64,000 nt of DNA. It comes from Ampelocalamus luodianensis. Its lineage: Eukaryota > Streptophyta > Magnoliopsida > Poales > Poaceae. Below, piece by piece: positions 39,301 through 51,306 of the stretch. Numbering within the stretch: position 1 is the first letter of the stretch; every line of letters starts with the position of its first letter. Location: assembly GCA_036346255.1 (NCBI GenBank), contig CM070633.1:19220001-19284000 (forward strand), given 5' to 3'. Both the position numbers and the translations under genes were made by a program. The notes beneath the pieces are model-generated. The model worked only from the letters and a program-made list of their open reading frames with translations, was not told the DNA's origin and made no database searches.

Positions 39301-39660
39301 GACCTGACTGCCATCTTCGCTAGTGACTGAAATGGACCGTTGAGCACAATCGATCTTTCCCTGATTTTTGGACAGCCAATCCATCCCTAATATCACATCA
39401 ATACCCACTGAATTTATCACAATTAAATTTGCCAAGAAGTTGATATTTTGAATTTCCACTTTTACGCCCCGGCAGACTTGATCGGTTTGGAAAACCGATC
39501 CCGGTGATTTGATTTGATAAGGTGGCTGAAGTTTGTGCATTTCAAATTGATTAAGTGCAGCATATTATTCTTTGATGAATGAATGAGATGCTCCTGAATC
39601 AAATAAAACTAATGCTGGACAAGAATTAACGAGAAGTGTACCCAAAACGACGTTTGGAGC
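36334..39660 (-). pseudogene. pol: pol: protease, RT, RNase H, integrase, chromodomain (two in-frame stops)
   Basis: A single frame runs from the protease motif LFDSGASHSFI (about 39579-39611) to the end at 36334. It is interrupted only by TAA at 39565-39567 and TGA at 38074-38076. RT: VILGMDWLSKN, KKKDKSLRMCVDYRPLN, catalytic FIDD (aspartates 38656-38661). RNase H: YCDASRHGLGC, DLELVAVVHALK, then after the TGA KDYDMGLHYHPGKAN and DALSRK. Integrase: HDSKFSIHPG with CDVCQRVKAEH, then the D, D, E residues in GMDFITGLP, VSDRGPQFTS and DGQTERVN. C-terminal chromodomain: IRILEEKERKTRNR, VQWSNHTEDEATWERED. Compared with the forward Tekay element the core is complete and only the stops break it. Confidence 0.93.
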
Positions 39661-39664
39661 GTCG

Positions 39665-40880
39665 CTAGCCTCCTCGGCGGTGACGTGGTTCACTCGCCAC
39701 GCAGGATCCGAGGAGGGTAGATGCTGCCCTCGGAGGTGGTGAAGGTCTTGCTACAGCTGGTGGAGTAGGAGCTCGATAAGTCTGGGGCATCCCTCGCTGC
39801 TTGGCGAGGCAGTGAGAAGCATAGTGGCCCTGGCGACCACAATGAAAACAGATGACATTGGGCTTGTATGCCCCACTGTTTTGGGAGTTCTTCCCCCCGT
39901 TGTTCCGCTGCGCCACTGGTGGAGAAGGTCGTGGAGGGACCACAGGAGGCCTCGGTGGTGCTGGGGCCTGAGAGCGAGGTGCCTGGGGTGGTCCGGTGCG
40001 CTGCCGAGGGAAACTGCTGCTAGCTGAAAACTGGGCGGCCCTCTTCTTCTTCCTGGACTCCTCCACTGCCACACTCTTGTGCTCCACAACAATGGCCTTG
40101 TTCACCAAATGCTGGAAGTTGCGGAAGTCATGTGCAGCTAGAGCCAACTGCATCTCCTCTGTCAAGCCGCCCATGAAGCGGCGCTGGCGGCGGGCGTCGG
40201 TGGAGACATCATCAGGGGCATAGCGAGCCAAGGCGTTGAACTCCTGAAGGTACTCAGAGACGGTCTTCTTTCCTTGCTTCAAGGCAAGAAACTACTGCTG
40301 CTTGATCAACATGACCCCCTCAGGAATGTGGGCCTCCCTGAAGGCCGCACAGAACTCGCCCCACGATGGAACTTCTCCCTCCGGCTGCATGGCGGAAAAC
40401 TTGTCCCACCATGCACTAGCAGCGCCCTCTAGCTGATAACTAGCAAAGAGCACCCTCGCAATGCCTGTGCACTGAGCAATGGCCAGCTTCTTCTCAATGT
40501 CCCTCAGCGAGTCCTCAGCCTCCATCGGGCTCTCGGTGCCTGAAAAGGTGGGAGGATTGGTTTGCTGGAAATCAGCGATACCTCCCCGCTGCCTCTGATC
40601 TCCCCGTCCCCCTGCTGCCGCAGGAGAAGTGTTGCGAGCTATAGCCTCTAGGATCCTGGTCTGATCCATCCTGTTTCTCTCGATCTGAGCCAAGACTTCC
40701 GCCATAGTGGGTGGCGGAGGGAGCACTTCCTCATATGAACTGCCCTGCTGCTGGTGCTGCTGAGGGGGCCCACCCCCTCTTCTCGGGCATAGAGGTCGTC
40801 ATCAGCGCATCGATTGCCCAGGGTGGAGATCCCCCGTCACGCAGAGCTCTCGCACGAGTGGTAGGGCCTGACATCCTGAA
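39665..40880 (-). pseudogene. gag: gag of the minus-strand element (stop and frameshifts)
   Basis: The N-terminus (MSGPTTRARALRDGG, start near 40875) is out of frame with the next block near 40760. The block 40726-40292 carries IERNRMDQTRILEAIARN, TNPPTFSGTES and LEGAASAWWDKF, and ends at an in-frame TAG (40292-40294). The same frame resumes at once with FLALKQGKKTVSEYLQEFN and reaches a CX2CX4HX4C knuckle (CFHCGRQGHYASHC) before a proline-rich linker. A frame change near 39700-39720 separates gag from the protease frame. Colinear with the gag of the forward element at 11394-12508. Confidence 0.9.
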
Positions 40881-41304
40881 GTGACAAGGAAAATTAACAG
40901 ATGCCAAGCTTGCTAGAAACAGGTGTGAATTAAAAAAAATCTGGACAGCAAACACATAGCTCTTAACTAAGCATGCATAATGATATAAAATGCACAAAAA
41001 CATAACACCGAATGGGCGTACAAAGGCGCTAATGCCAGTACAAGGTCCATAAATTCAAACAAAGCGTTTCTAATGCAATTACATTCATAAAGGCCCGTGG
41101 GCGAAAAGCAACTGCCAGAATTAAAGTTCTTGCAAGGAAGACAACAATAGTTCACGTACCACTAACCTATTACAGGGAATCAAAGATACATGCTCAACCA
41201 TGAGCTAACACCCACAACATCCTAAATGTTGTTCCGGTCAAAGTTCACCGGAATTCGCCCGTAAGATGTGCCCTGGGATACAAAGATCATCGTGGTCCCC
41301 TAGA

Positions 41305-41938
41305 TTAGGAAGACGCAGGTGAGCCTATGGCATTAATATGACCTCCTACTACGGGAAGACGACAATCTGCTGGCGCAGAAAGATAAGGGGATATCATATT
41401 AGTGCCATATAGCACATTGGGATGAATAAGCCTCATGTCGCACATGAGCCTTAAGTGCTCTGAAGCTTCAATGAGACGCCGCGTCTCCCACAACTCGTGC
41501 ATGGTGCGGCGATGCATCGGTCCATGATATGCACCGGCCTTGCCAATTGTCGAACTCGAGGGTCTTCACCGAATCAATCTAGCAAACTCGCCACTTCCCT
41601 TCATGTGCTTGCATGGGGAAATGGTCATAAGGTGGCTGGGACAACTCTGTCAGATCATAGCGAAGGCGACTCATGGCCACCCTAGCCACTTCTTGCAGCG
41701 CCATGGCCTCCGAAGTGCCATAAGCCTGAACACGATACGGGATGCTTCCCGTAACACGTCTAGCAATAATATCTGCCACAGCCAAGTATTCCTCCATTCC
41801 CGGCCCCCGATCTCGACGGTAAATGGAGTACGTCGGCTGGTAGGTAAAATTCGCCTTCCACATCATATCCCTCAGTAGCTCCGGGTATCCTCCCACATCC
41901 TCAGCTTGAGTCTCACGAACATGGTATTGGGGGTTCAT
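41305..41938 (-). pseudogene. orf0: extra ORF upstream of gag, function unknown
   Basis: Two frames, 41938-41579 (119 residues, from MNPQYHVRETQAEDVGG) and 41517-41305 (70 residues), are one frame apart and probably one broken ORF. Conserved blocks include LLRDMMWKANFTYQP, YRRDRGPGMEEYL, HELWETRRLIEASEHL and VLYGTNMISP. A diverged copy with the same block order lies at 57558-58184 in another element. I recognise no enzymatic motif, signal peptide or membrane segment. I recall that RIRE3/RIRE8-type rice elements have an additional ORF before gag, but I cannot confirm homology here. Confidence 0.7.
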
Positions 41939-42138
41939 CTAAAGGAAGAGAAAAGGCAAGGTAAGTTAGTTTTGCAAAATCAAAACCAGATAAGGTAAGG
42001 GATGATACTAGGATGGGTAAGAAATAAAAGATACTCCTAACTTACTTTTCGAAAGTAATTTTGATAATTTTGAAAATTAATTTGACCAAAGGCTTGCTAA
42101 ACTTAACGCCCGTGCTATTTCTAACCTACAGTCAGTAT
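41939..42138 (-). other. Leader of the minus-strand element
   Basis: About 200 bp between the primer-binding site and orf0. A block near 42090-42138 (TGCTATTTCTAACCTACAG) recurs at 58367-58385 in the other orf0 element, showing shared leader ancestry. Confidence 0.5.
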
Positions 42139-42151
42139 GGCTCTGATACCA
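42139..42151 (-). other. Primer-binding site of the minus-strand element
   Basis: Minus strand TGGTATCAGAGCC, complementary to the initiator tRNA-Met 3' end, four bases from the LTR. Confidence 0.85.
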
Positions 42152-42155
42152 ACGC

Positions 42156-45100
42156 TGTGGGGACCCCAGAGTTATATCCATAAGACCGAGACTAATCAAG
42201 GTCTTAGGGACATAACCCTGGATCTCCAGTAAATGGATTCCAACTTAATTCAGTCTGAATGAGAGGCTTGACCGAGTACTAGAGCCCCGACGATCATGCG
42301 TGCCGCTCCCCTGCGAGCACTGCATGATTGCCAGTTCTCCAACAAGCCAAGCACGACATTTAGCGAGTTAAATGGGAACCCATGAACAGCGAGTATGACT
42401 TATATTGGCTCCCAAGATCAGCGACCAATATAATCATACCCTCATTGCAACGTTGGTCACATCCATACAACCATCATACATAAATAGTGCAAAAGTTACA
42501 ACACAGTTCCAAGTATACAAATACATAAGGGCCGACCGGCCAAATTTAACAAGTTTATAGCGGAAGCGAGTAAATAAACCAAAAAGGCCAGCAGTGGTAT
42601 GCCCACAACCCATCGGCAACCGACTGGGAGTTAGAAGATAGCATACTATTCGTCGGTGTCACCTAAATCGACACCGGCGAACTCATCAATCTCGATATCG
42701 TCCTCACCTGTAAAAGTCAGCAAACATCTGGCTGAGTACCAAAGAGTACTCGCAAGTCTTACACAAATAAAAATAGTTATGCATAAGGTCATTCAAAGGA
42801 AGGGCTCATATTGGCTTAGTTTTGCGAAAGAGACGCAACAATGTACAACCTACACATACTAGTTTTTGAAGTGCCATTTCAAAATCAGATTTGAAGTAGA
42901 AGTAAAGCATGTGAATAAGTAACGAACTGAGTAACAAATAAAGCGTACAAATAGCAAAGTGGCTGCCCACTTTGATACAACAACAAGCATGAACATTCCA
43001 TTCATGATAATTACAGAGTTCACCCACAATTTTAATTCCAAGTCTAACCATAAGCAGCCACAAATTTCAAGCGGTTGTCCCTAATCTTGGACACGGCTAT
43101 TCGAATAGATTTATACCGTGCAGGGGTATACTACTTTACCCACACGACTCGATTAGCCCGTAAGCCTCCGGATAATGGCACACTTCCTTTGGTATGCTGG
43201 CCGGGGAGAATCGAGATACGGTCGTTTTCAGCAAGAAAACCCTATTGAGCTAAGTTCCCCATGTGAGATGTTTCCGATCTTAGTACAAGTAGCATATAGC
43301 ACTTGCTAAGGGTCTCACACGTTGTATTGGAAATACCGATGTAATGAAAAGGTAATTGGTGCTCCCTTGCACACTATAGAACATTGACATCGATTCCTAA
43401 GGACAATAGACAAAGACACAACTGTCCCTACACCACCATGAGACTTAACGCAATAGAATCTTCCCCCTACTTAACCGTACGGCATCCATATACTGCGTGT
43501 GGTAGCACGAGAATTGCTTGAACAGCAGGTACCCAAAGTTCGGTCCTTAATTGTCCAGACAAGTCAACCACATACCCAAATCTCGTGCACAAAGCACCAT
43601 CGCTAACCAACACTTGTCCAGACCAAAAGCTCATTTAAAATGACAAAATTTTAACTCATAAAACAGATATGAAGATCTGAACAAAAAGTATATAAAAAAA
43701 AGTTGTGTTTATCCCATAATTGTCGGGTTATTCCCGACAATCAAACTACCGATTCTAGACTTGCATGGCTAAGCAAACCCGGACAATATAAATTCACACA
43801 TCCTATCTTAATCATTTCAATACTGGAATAATTCATGGATAGCCACAATGACAAGATAATAGGGGGTGTCTAACTATTCATCACAAAAATAGCGACATTA
43901 TCAAAATAACATGCAAGCAATTATCATTGCATCTATCCAAAGAAAACTGGGATCAAATATGATGCAAAAAGAAAGTTCAAAGGATGCTTGCCTTGCAGGT
44001 AGCTAAGTTGTTCGCTCTCAGTTGCGTAGGAGTCGATATCAATAGACTCGGTATCTAGATAAATACAATACCGAATAAACATCGAGAAATACCTCAAAAA
44101 TCAAATTGCTCAAAAATACATGATTTTCCTACAGTAGCTATGTCATGATTTTAGATGATTTTTGGTGAAAGAATTATTCTATTTTGATTTAGGGTGTGAA
44201 AGTTATAATGGTTTGAATTTCAGTTTTCTATATGTCCGTTTTGAGTAATTTATTTATGAAGTGAAAATTTGTAGGGCAGTGGTGAATGCATGGATTATAT
44301 GGATAAATAGGCAATATTATTACAAATTCAAAACAGTTGAGTTTGCTCCAATTGGAGTTTTCATGATTTAGTTATTGATTTCTAAATTTATCAGCTTTAA
44401 TAATGCAAAAATAATGCCCTTATGGATCTTTTCCTCAAACTATAGATTCTGTGATAGAGGTAAGTTTGAAATCATTTTTACAATTAAGTTTATTTGAAAT
44501 AGAAATTATCAAAACTGGTTTCACGGTTTTTGGAGTTTCCAAGAATTACTTATGAATTCTTGAAGTTATAAGGACCTTTTCCATTGAAAAGAAAAATTTA
44601 ATAGTGTCAAAGGCTCATTTTCTAAAGTAATGCTCTCTATTACAGAGACAAGGTTAAAATCAATTTTAATATAAAGTTCATTAAATATGAAAATTATCAG
44701 AAGTGGTTCCACCCATTTTGGAGTTAAAGTGATTTAGTTATGCATTTTAGAAGTATACATATTTTTTCAGTGTGCAAGTAAATGGTTTTCGGATTTTATA
44801 AATCATTTGCTACTTTTCTCACCGAGCGCTAGCCTAGCCACGGGGGATGACGAGTGGGACCGGGGTGAAAGGCTCTGACCTAATCAACGCTGACTCGGCC
44901 TCGGCCGTTTTAAGCTGAAAGCGTATTCCAAGGAATACGTTTTTCAAACTCCTAAGCGTAAAACTATTTTAGACATGATAGGGATACGTTTTCCTTTGTG
45001 CGAAAACTTACTTTATAAACTACGCAACCACTTAAACTATGCTGGGGCCACACGTCATAGATCCATTACCACATTACTACAACGATTAGCGCTAATTAAC

Positions 45101-46866
45101 CTGACAAAGCTTCTGTTTTCGGCTGTAATTTTCCGACAACAGAACGCGACGCGACCGCGGTGTTGTCGTGCTCGCCGGCGGCGAGGAAAGGCCGGAGAGT
45201 GCAAGGTCTAAGCGCAAACGGAAAGGTAATAGCGAAGGCTATCTTCTGGTGATGATTTTGCCGGTGAAGAGGCACGGTGGCGCGCCGGCGGCGGAGTTGA
45301 GCGGAGGAGAGGTGCACGGTGCCGAGAGATCTCGAAGTAGAACCCACTCCGCGACAACTGGTGCTAGATACAGACTCCTGAGGTCCAACTGATGCTGAAG
45401 GAGAGGCACGAGGACCAAGGGTCTTCGTCGTCAGCTCCGGCGGCTGAAAGCAGCGGCGGCGAGGAGAAGGTTACCGCGGCGGAAACATTCTGGAGATAAA
45501 GAACATCGAGGTGAGGTGGGAACAGAACCAGGACATCTAGGACATGGTCCCAGAGGGTTGAGTCGACGGAAAACTCACCGTGCCGTCGTCGGGGAAGAAG
45601 ACGAGCTCGCACGGCCGTGAAATTGAAAACCAAGAATCACAGAGCTCCTGTGCATAATCCGACAAATAAGTTGAGGGGTTTTACTCCTTATAATCTAGTA
45701 CACGAAATGACGCGCAAGAAAGGGGGAGTATCTCACCGGAGACGAAAATGAACCCGGGGTGTCCTCCGGAGCGTGCTCTCGAGCTTCCAAAAGCACTGAG
45801 GCGGACCGGGAGCTACAAAGGAAAACAAGAGCTTGCATAAGCCAAAATGCAAACGACATGCAAGGTAGGAGCTGAGGAAAACAGAGGTGAGAAACCTTAC
45901 CGAAGCAACTCGCTGGAACAAGCTTCCCTCTCCTCAACCGGCCAGAGGAGAAGTGAGCGAATGAGAGAGGTAGAAAGCGAGATAAAGGCAGTTGAAGGAT
46001 GGAATGGAAACGGCGTCAAGCATAGAAAGCTCCGGAGTGGTCAAAACGGGCGGTGGGTCACGGCGTCGACGGAGCTGGGCAGGACTGCGCGGGCGCGTGG
46101 CGCTATGTCTTTGCTGGCGTGCCAACGGGAGGAAGACGACGCCTCAGACAGGTGGGGACGTGCTGGCAGTGACTCAAAGAGCGGGGAAAACCAGAGCTAC
46201 GTGGCCGAAAGCGGACCGTCTGATCTCGATCGGAAGGATGAGATTCTAGGTGTTGTTTTGAACCGTCAAAACATGACGGGATCTGGACCGTTGGGCTAGG
46301 ATCGGACGGCTGCATGCGACGGGGCATTTAGGTGGTTGGGCTGAGCCGGTTCACCTGGGTCGGGCTCGAGCCCAAGGAATAGTGCGCCGGTTAGGGTTTT
46401 GAGTTTGTTGACAATTAAATAGTTTTCCTACTTTGACGAGGGGCTTAAAAATAGAAATAAATTCCCTAAAATCATGAAATAAATTGTGGGGGTGCCTGGG
46501 ACAACCTAGTGTCCATACAAATTATTTAACACCACTGTTCATGATACCTTTTTGTAATTTATAAATTCTAACTTAGGCTAGGTCTTTTAAATGGCGTTTG
46601 AATTTTTATAGCGTTCAAACCAGTCCCAAAAATTTGGGAAAAATTATATTAATTCATGACAATTAATATAGTATTTGAATAAATTATTTCCATAGGATCT
46701 TCAGTAACATTTATTTCGGTTTTTAGTTTGGAGTTCAATTTGAATTGTATGTTCCATATGTTATTTAGAGATTTTCCAAGTACAATATTTAAATAAAAAG
46801 TTTCAAAACATGATGAATGCTAATGACATGCATAATAAATCTCTTTATTAATTTGGGGATGTGACA
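42156..46866 (-). repeat. 5' LTR of the minus-strand element
   Basis: 4711 bp; the minus strand starts TGTCACATCCCC and ends GGGGTCCCCACA. It holds the uninterrupted site of the solo LTR found in the partner LTR. Open frames such as 45847-46299 are shared by both LTRs and are not convincing genes. Confidence 0.93.
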
Positions 46867-46873
46867 ACAGAGG

Positions 46874-46886
46874 TGGTATCAGAGTC
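46874..46886 (+). other. Primer-binding site of the host gypsy element
   Basis: TGGTATCAGAGTC, separated from its own LTR end (26814) only by the nested 20-kb element. Confidence 0.8.
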
Positions 46887-47104
46887 ATATCGACTGTAGG
46901 TCGTGACCTTAGTTAGAATGGTCGTTTGTAAGGAAAACTTCAAAACTTATTTTACAAATGGAAAATCTTAATGATGTGCTATTCTTACCTTCCCTACTCT
47001 ATACTCTTCTATTCTATCCATCTCTCATCTATATTCTTCCATCACCATTTTGAGTATTAAATTGGACTCTTTCCCCTCATAACTTCTATAGTCATCGTTA
47101 TCCA
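46887..47104 (+). other. Leader of the host gypsy element
   Basis: AT-rich noncoding leader between primer-binding site and the gag region; no gene seen. Confidence 0.45.
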
Positions 47105-48910
47105 TGTCAAATGTCTTGGTGGATGCCCAAGAGCTATTTTGAGCAACTCTTCGAAGACCGTGCAACCAACAACAATGTATCAACATCTTCCCAGGTGTTC
47201 AAGACAAATTCGCCTGCAAGGATCGCAAGTAGTCAATTTTTTATGAAGACCGTGATCAGATCGAGTTTTCTTCAGACCAACCATATAGGATAAGTCAGCA
47301 TAAGTTCCTCCCGTGTGTTGAGCCAAGTTGCCCTGTTAAGTAAGAGTTTAATCGACTAGACGATTAGATCTTTGTTTCCCTTCTTCGGTGTAGTTTGGTT
47401 GTGAGTTTTATGCTTCTTAATAGCTTTCCGGCTATTTGTGTGTTCCTTGGTGTTCTTTGGGTTAAACCTGCTCCCCTTTGTAGATTCTCTTCCCTTACCT
47501 TGTGCTTTTCCCTCTCATCTATAAGCCCCAGTCACGTGAGATGAAGAGCCCATGAGAGCCAACCTTGTCGGTAATCTTGAGACGATGCATACCAGCTCGA
47601 GACCCTATCAATCCCAATGGGCGGTTATCGATGTGGAGTAGCAGATCCAGTCATGAAACAATTCTTGGTAGCTCACACTCAACTCATGAATGCGATGATG
47701 CAGAACATGAACAACAGGATGACCCAGCAGAATCAGACCACCGCTACTTTAATCAATTTGTTGAATCAGAATAATCAAGCATGCCTTCATACCATCACCA
47801 GTGTTAGTACCAGAGGAGACGATAACCAGCTACTATCTCCAGTGCCAGTAGTGACGCACCAGAACCCGAGCTAGTTTCCTGCCGCCCGGAATCAACTCAT
47901 GCCAGCAACGATGCGATCGTTGGACATTAGTAATATTTGCAAGGATGCACAACTCGTTGCCATCCCAACGACGCACACTCAGTTCAAATCTTCAAAGTTC
48001 ATGATGACCAAGCCGTCTATCTTTGAAGGATCAACCATGCAGGATCTTGGATTCGCACCATAAAAGAAAAGCTAACTATTGTGCAGTGCAACAATAATAA
48101 GAAAGTTCTCTATGCCGCTCATCAATTAGAAGGAGTTACATTAGATTGATGGGAAAACTTTCATGCCGCCCATCAGGACAAGAAGACCATCACATGGTTA
48201 GAGTTCCTCGCTGCTTTTCGCCAACAGCACGCGACACCAAGCAAGAGTGATCAAGAGAAATTTGCTATTCCGATATCCTACATCCCATACAGTCATTGTC
48301 ATTTGAAGTGCTGCTAACCAGATAAGTCAGAAGTTTGTGCATGTACCCGTTGTGGAGAAATAGGCCATAGCGCAGATGAGCATAATATCAATTGTTCCAG
48401 TTGCGAAAGAAACATTCCGTTGGAGAATGTCCAATGAGCAAGATCACCTGTTTCTTGTGTGAAAGCGATGATCATTGTCCAAGCCAGTGCCCTATGTATT
48501 CCGTGTTGACTTCTGCAATGCAACGTCAGCGAGAAAATTTTTGAGCTACTGTCAGAACATTAGCAAAAGAAGGCAAACCATTATCAGTACAAGATATGTC
48601 AGCTAAAGAATCACAAAGGCAGGATGCTGACCTTGGCAACCCACCTCAAAAGAGAAACAAGCTAGTATCGTCAGGAGGTTGTTTCGAGTGTGGTAAGCAA
48701 GACCACAATGCCAAGAGATGCCCTACAAAGCGACTATCCTTCTTGAAGGTTGAAGAACACCAGAATAGTCGTTTTGCCATAGTCTCGTCAGAAAAATCGC
48801 AAGGTTCAACATGTCTATGCTACAACAATAATGGAAAAGGTCACTACGTTAGCCAGTGTCCTCAGAAGAACCAGTCATTCACTCCAATATGCAAGAATGC
48901 CAGAAGTTAG
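47105..48910 (+). pseudogene. gag: gag remnant with several zinc knuckles, host element
   Basis: Fragments in order: a Gln/Asn-rich stretch (LMNAMMQNMNNRMTQQNQ) near 47690-47740; a capsid core around 48050-48240 (IKEKLTIVQCNNNKK, YAAHQLEGV, TWLEFLAAFRQQH) with an in-frame stop just before WENF; then cysteine motifs near 48338-48500 (CTRCGEIGHSADEH, CFLCESDDHCPSQC) and CFECGKQDHNAKRC (48682-48722), plus a degenerate knuckle near 48820. At least three CX2CX4HX4(C/H) motifs suggest an extended nucleocapsid, unusual beside the single knuckle of the other two gypsy elements. Frames are interrupted by stops. Confidence 0.75.
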
Positions 48911-51290
48911 TTCAGTCACGATTGTAACACCCAGAATAGGTGGTAACGCAGCAAGATCCGTGTGTCCAGCGAAGCAGTCAAAGAAGAGACGTTTGAACGA
49001 TGATGTTACCAACAAAGTCAGAGAATCAATGTAACTTTTCCTTTGTTGGAGAGCTAAAAATGTGGATATCTTTGCATGCAAGTTATGGAGAAAAAAGAAA
49101 TTGTCGGATATTAAATCCTTGGATACCTTTCCAAGAGTCTGCCTTTGCAAGTTGAGTAATTGAGCGTTAAGTCATGATGATGGAAGGCCGTAGAGCCGTA
49201 ACTATGGAATGTGATGTTGAATTCCAACTCATCATTTTGCATAGCAGTGAGACAATGGTAAATGATTGAAGAATCTAATCATTTGATAATGTCCATATCC
49301 GCAAGAGAGTATGCAATTGCCATTGCAAATGATCTATACAACATGCAACTGTATTAGAAGTCAAGTCTGTCTTTGACTTGGTACCCAGGATCAGCTAATT
49401 CCAGAAGGAATTACATCAGAAAGGATAATTGGCAAAAGTTGCAAAGGAGTTTGCAAAAGTGATAGAGCAGATCAAATGATTTTCTCAGATAAAGACATTG
49501 TCAAATCAAACCCATCAGCTTAGCAAGTGTTAGTGTTGATTTTAAAGTAAAATGGTAGCACAAGGATGTGCGAGAATTTTAGTCTATTCAAGCGCTAATC
49601 TTCGGAACCTCAGAATCATCATGTTTGAGTTTTTGGAGAAAGAATTGCAGTCTCTTCAAGATCATCCAAGAACAGTATAATGTCAGTTGAATATCAGTGA
49701 AACAGTCGTTTCAAGGCAATGTTAGTTAAAGATCAATGTAGTGTCAGATGTTTTGAATCAAAAGATCTACCACAAGAATATGTTGATCAGTCAGCTAAAG
49801 TTACTTGTGGAAGTCAGAAGATGAGTCTTGAGTCAGTTTCAAGAGGATATTTGTTGAACCCCAGAGTTCGAACCAATGCTAGAAATCAGTATTGACCAGA
49901 CAGTGAAATGACAGCTTTGTCAAGGAAATCCGTCCCCACGTAAAGCAAAGAAAAGCGTGAGAACCCGCTGAAGGCAAACAGAATGATCCATGGATCAATA
50001 AGTATATCTGCATATCTAATGGGAAGAAACTCAAGTAGTTGATACTCAAACCAATATTTGAGTACAAGCATTCCATTTTCCCTAAAAGTACCAAGGTGTA
50101 CAAAGATCTCAAAGTTGAACTGTGATGATCCAAAATAAAGCGAAATATCGCAGAATGGGTTACCATGTGTTGGGTATGTCAGAAAGTCAGCCAAAATGTT
50201 GGAAGCCGGTCATAGTACTTCTATCCCTGAGAATTCAGATATGGTATTTCTTAGGACCCAATCGGGATGTGACTTCTTAAAAGGTGATTGTTGATCATTT
50301 GACAGAAGTTTGTCGCTTCATTCTTGTCAATATCACCTAGTTTTGAGACTGTCTAGCAGAGTGGTATACGATAGAGGTTGTATACGACAGAGATGGTATT
50401 AAATCAAAGATGGGTGCGATGTCGATCTATAGAGATGGTCAATTTGCATGACGTGTTAGAAAAGTCAGCATCAGACCAAGGATCCCAGCTTATCTTGTAT
50501 TAGCGATAGAGTCTGTATGATGCTTGGATGGCCATTTCAGTTCAGTTTTATGTATCGCTCGAATCAGCGGACAGATTGAAAAAAAGATTAACGAGTTATG
50601 CCTTAACTCATAGTACCAAGTCGAGCAAGTAAGTGTTGTGTGCAGAGTCTCCCTACAACCCAGATGTCAGCCAGTCGCAGTTGTCACCATCTGAAGTTCA
50701 CAGTCGTTGATTGTGCAAGTCATTGCTCAGCTAGGAGCAGATCAAATTACAAATTATGTGGATCGATATTGCATTAATCATGAAGCAGAAGACCAAGGAT
50801 TCTTAATCTTAAATGGAATTCAAGTAGCAGTGTTCAAGTAGAAAAGCTACGCAGATTATACAGATTATCACCTTCACAGCCATGTCTATCTTCAGAATAC
50901 CTATTGAAGTTCTGTGCTAAGAAGTGTATGACAGAGGCGACAAAAATGTGTCAGTTAGTTCAGATTCTGAAACGCGGGAGAAGAGATAGTTTGCCAACCC
51001 GAGTTGCCAGTCAGCAGCAAGATTTCCTCCACTCCAGAAGTGCCTTCAAGCACCGATCAAGCAGCCCTGGTAGAAGCAATCAAGTTTCAAGATGCCTTCC
51101 AACCAAGAGCCAGTTTGTCAAGTTTTCAGTGAAGCAAGAAGTTTAGCAAGAAGCAAGGCTTTTATTTTGTAAGTGTTCAGAAGAGCGATTCTGTCAAAGT
51201 CAAAGCAATTTGAAAGCAACAAAGTGAACCCGAAGGCTGAGTTCGTTATCCTATTCTATAGCCAGCCTAAATCTCGGGGACGAGATTCCT
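48911..51290 (+). pseudogene. pol: Ruined pol region, host element
   Basis: No open frame longer than about 100 residues survives. Weak vestiges of integrase can be read: IVDHLTEVCRFILVN (near 50283-50330), a SDQGSQL-like piece near 50476 and an ISGQIEKKINE-like piece near 50560, in the order expected for a gypsy integrase core. The final stretch before the polypurine tract reads AAATCTCGGGGACGAGATTC, a sequence I know to be common before the 3' LTR of plant gypsy elements. RT and protease could not be identified. Confidence 0.5.
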
Positions 51291-51293
51291 TTA

Positions 51294-51306
51294 ATGGGGG
51301 GAGGTC
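51294..51306 (+). other. Polypurine tract of the host element
   Basis: AATGGGGGGAGGTC directly precedes the LTR start TGTAACGTCCC. Confidence 0.8.

Larger units (their letters stand above)
26817..46866 (-). mobile_element. Minus-strand Tekay-type gypsy element with orf0, TSD ACAGA
   Basis: Flanked by the perfect duplication ACAGA (26812-26816, 46867-46871). In element orientation: 5' LTR 46866-42156, primer-binding site 42151-42139, orf0, gag, pol with chromodomain, polypurine tract at 36134-36123, 3' LTR 36122-26817 (interrupted by a solo LTR). Without the inserted solo LTR and its duplicated site it is about 15.4 kb. The coding region has a handful of lesions, far fewer than the other elements here, so it is probably the youngest full-length insertion. 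Confidence 0.93.
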
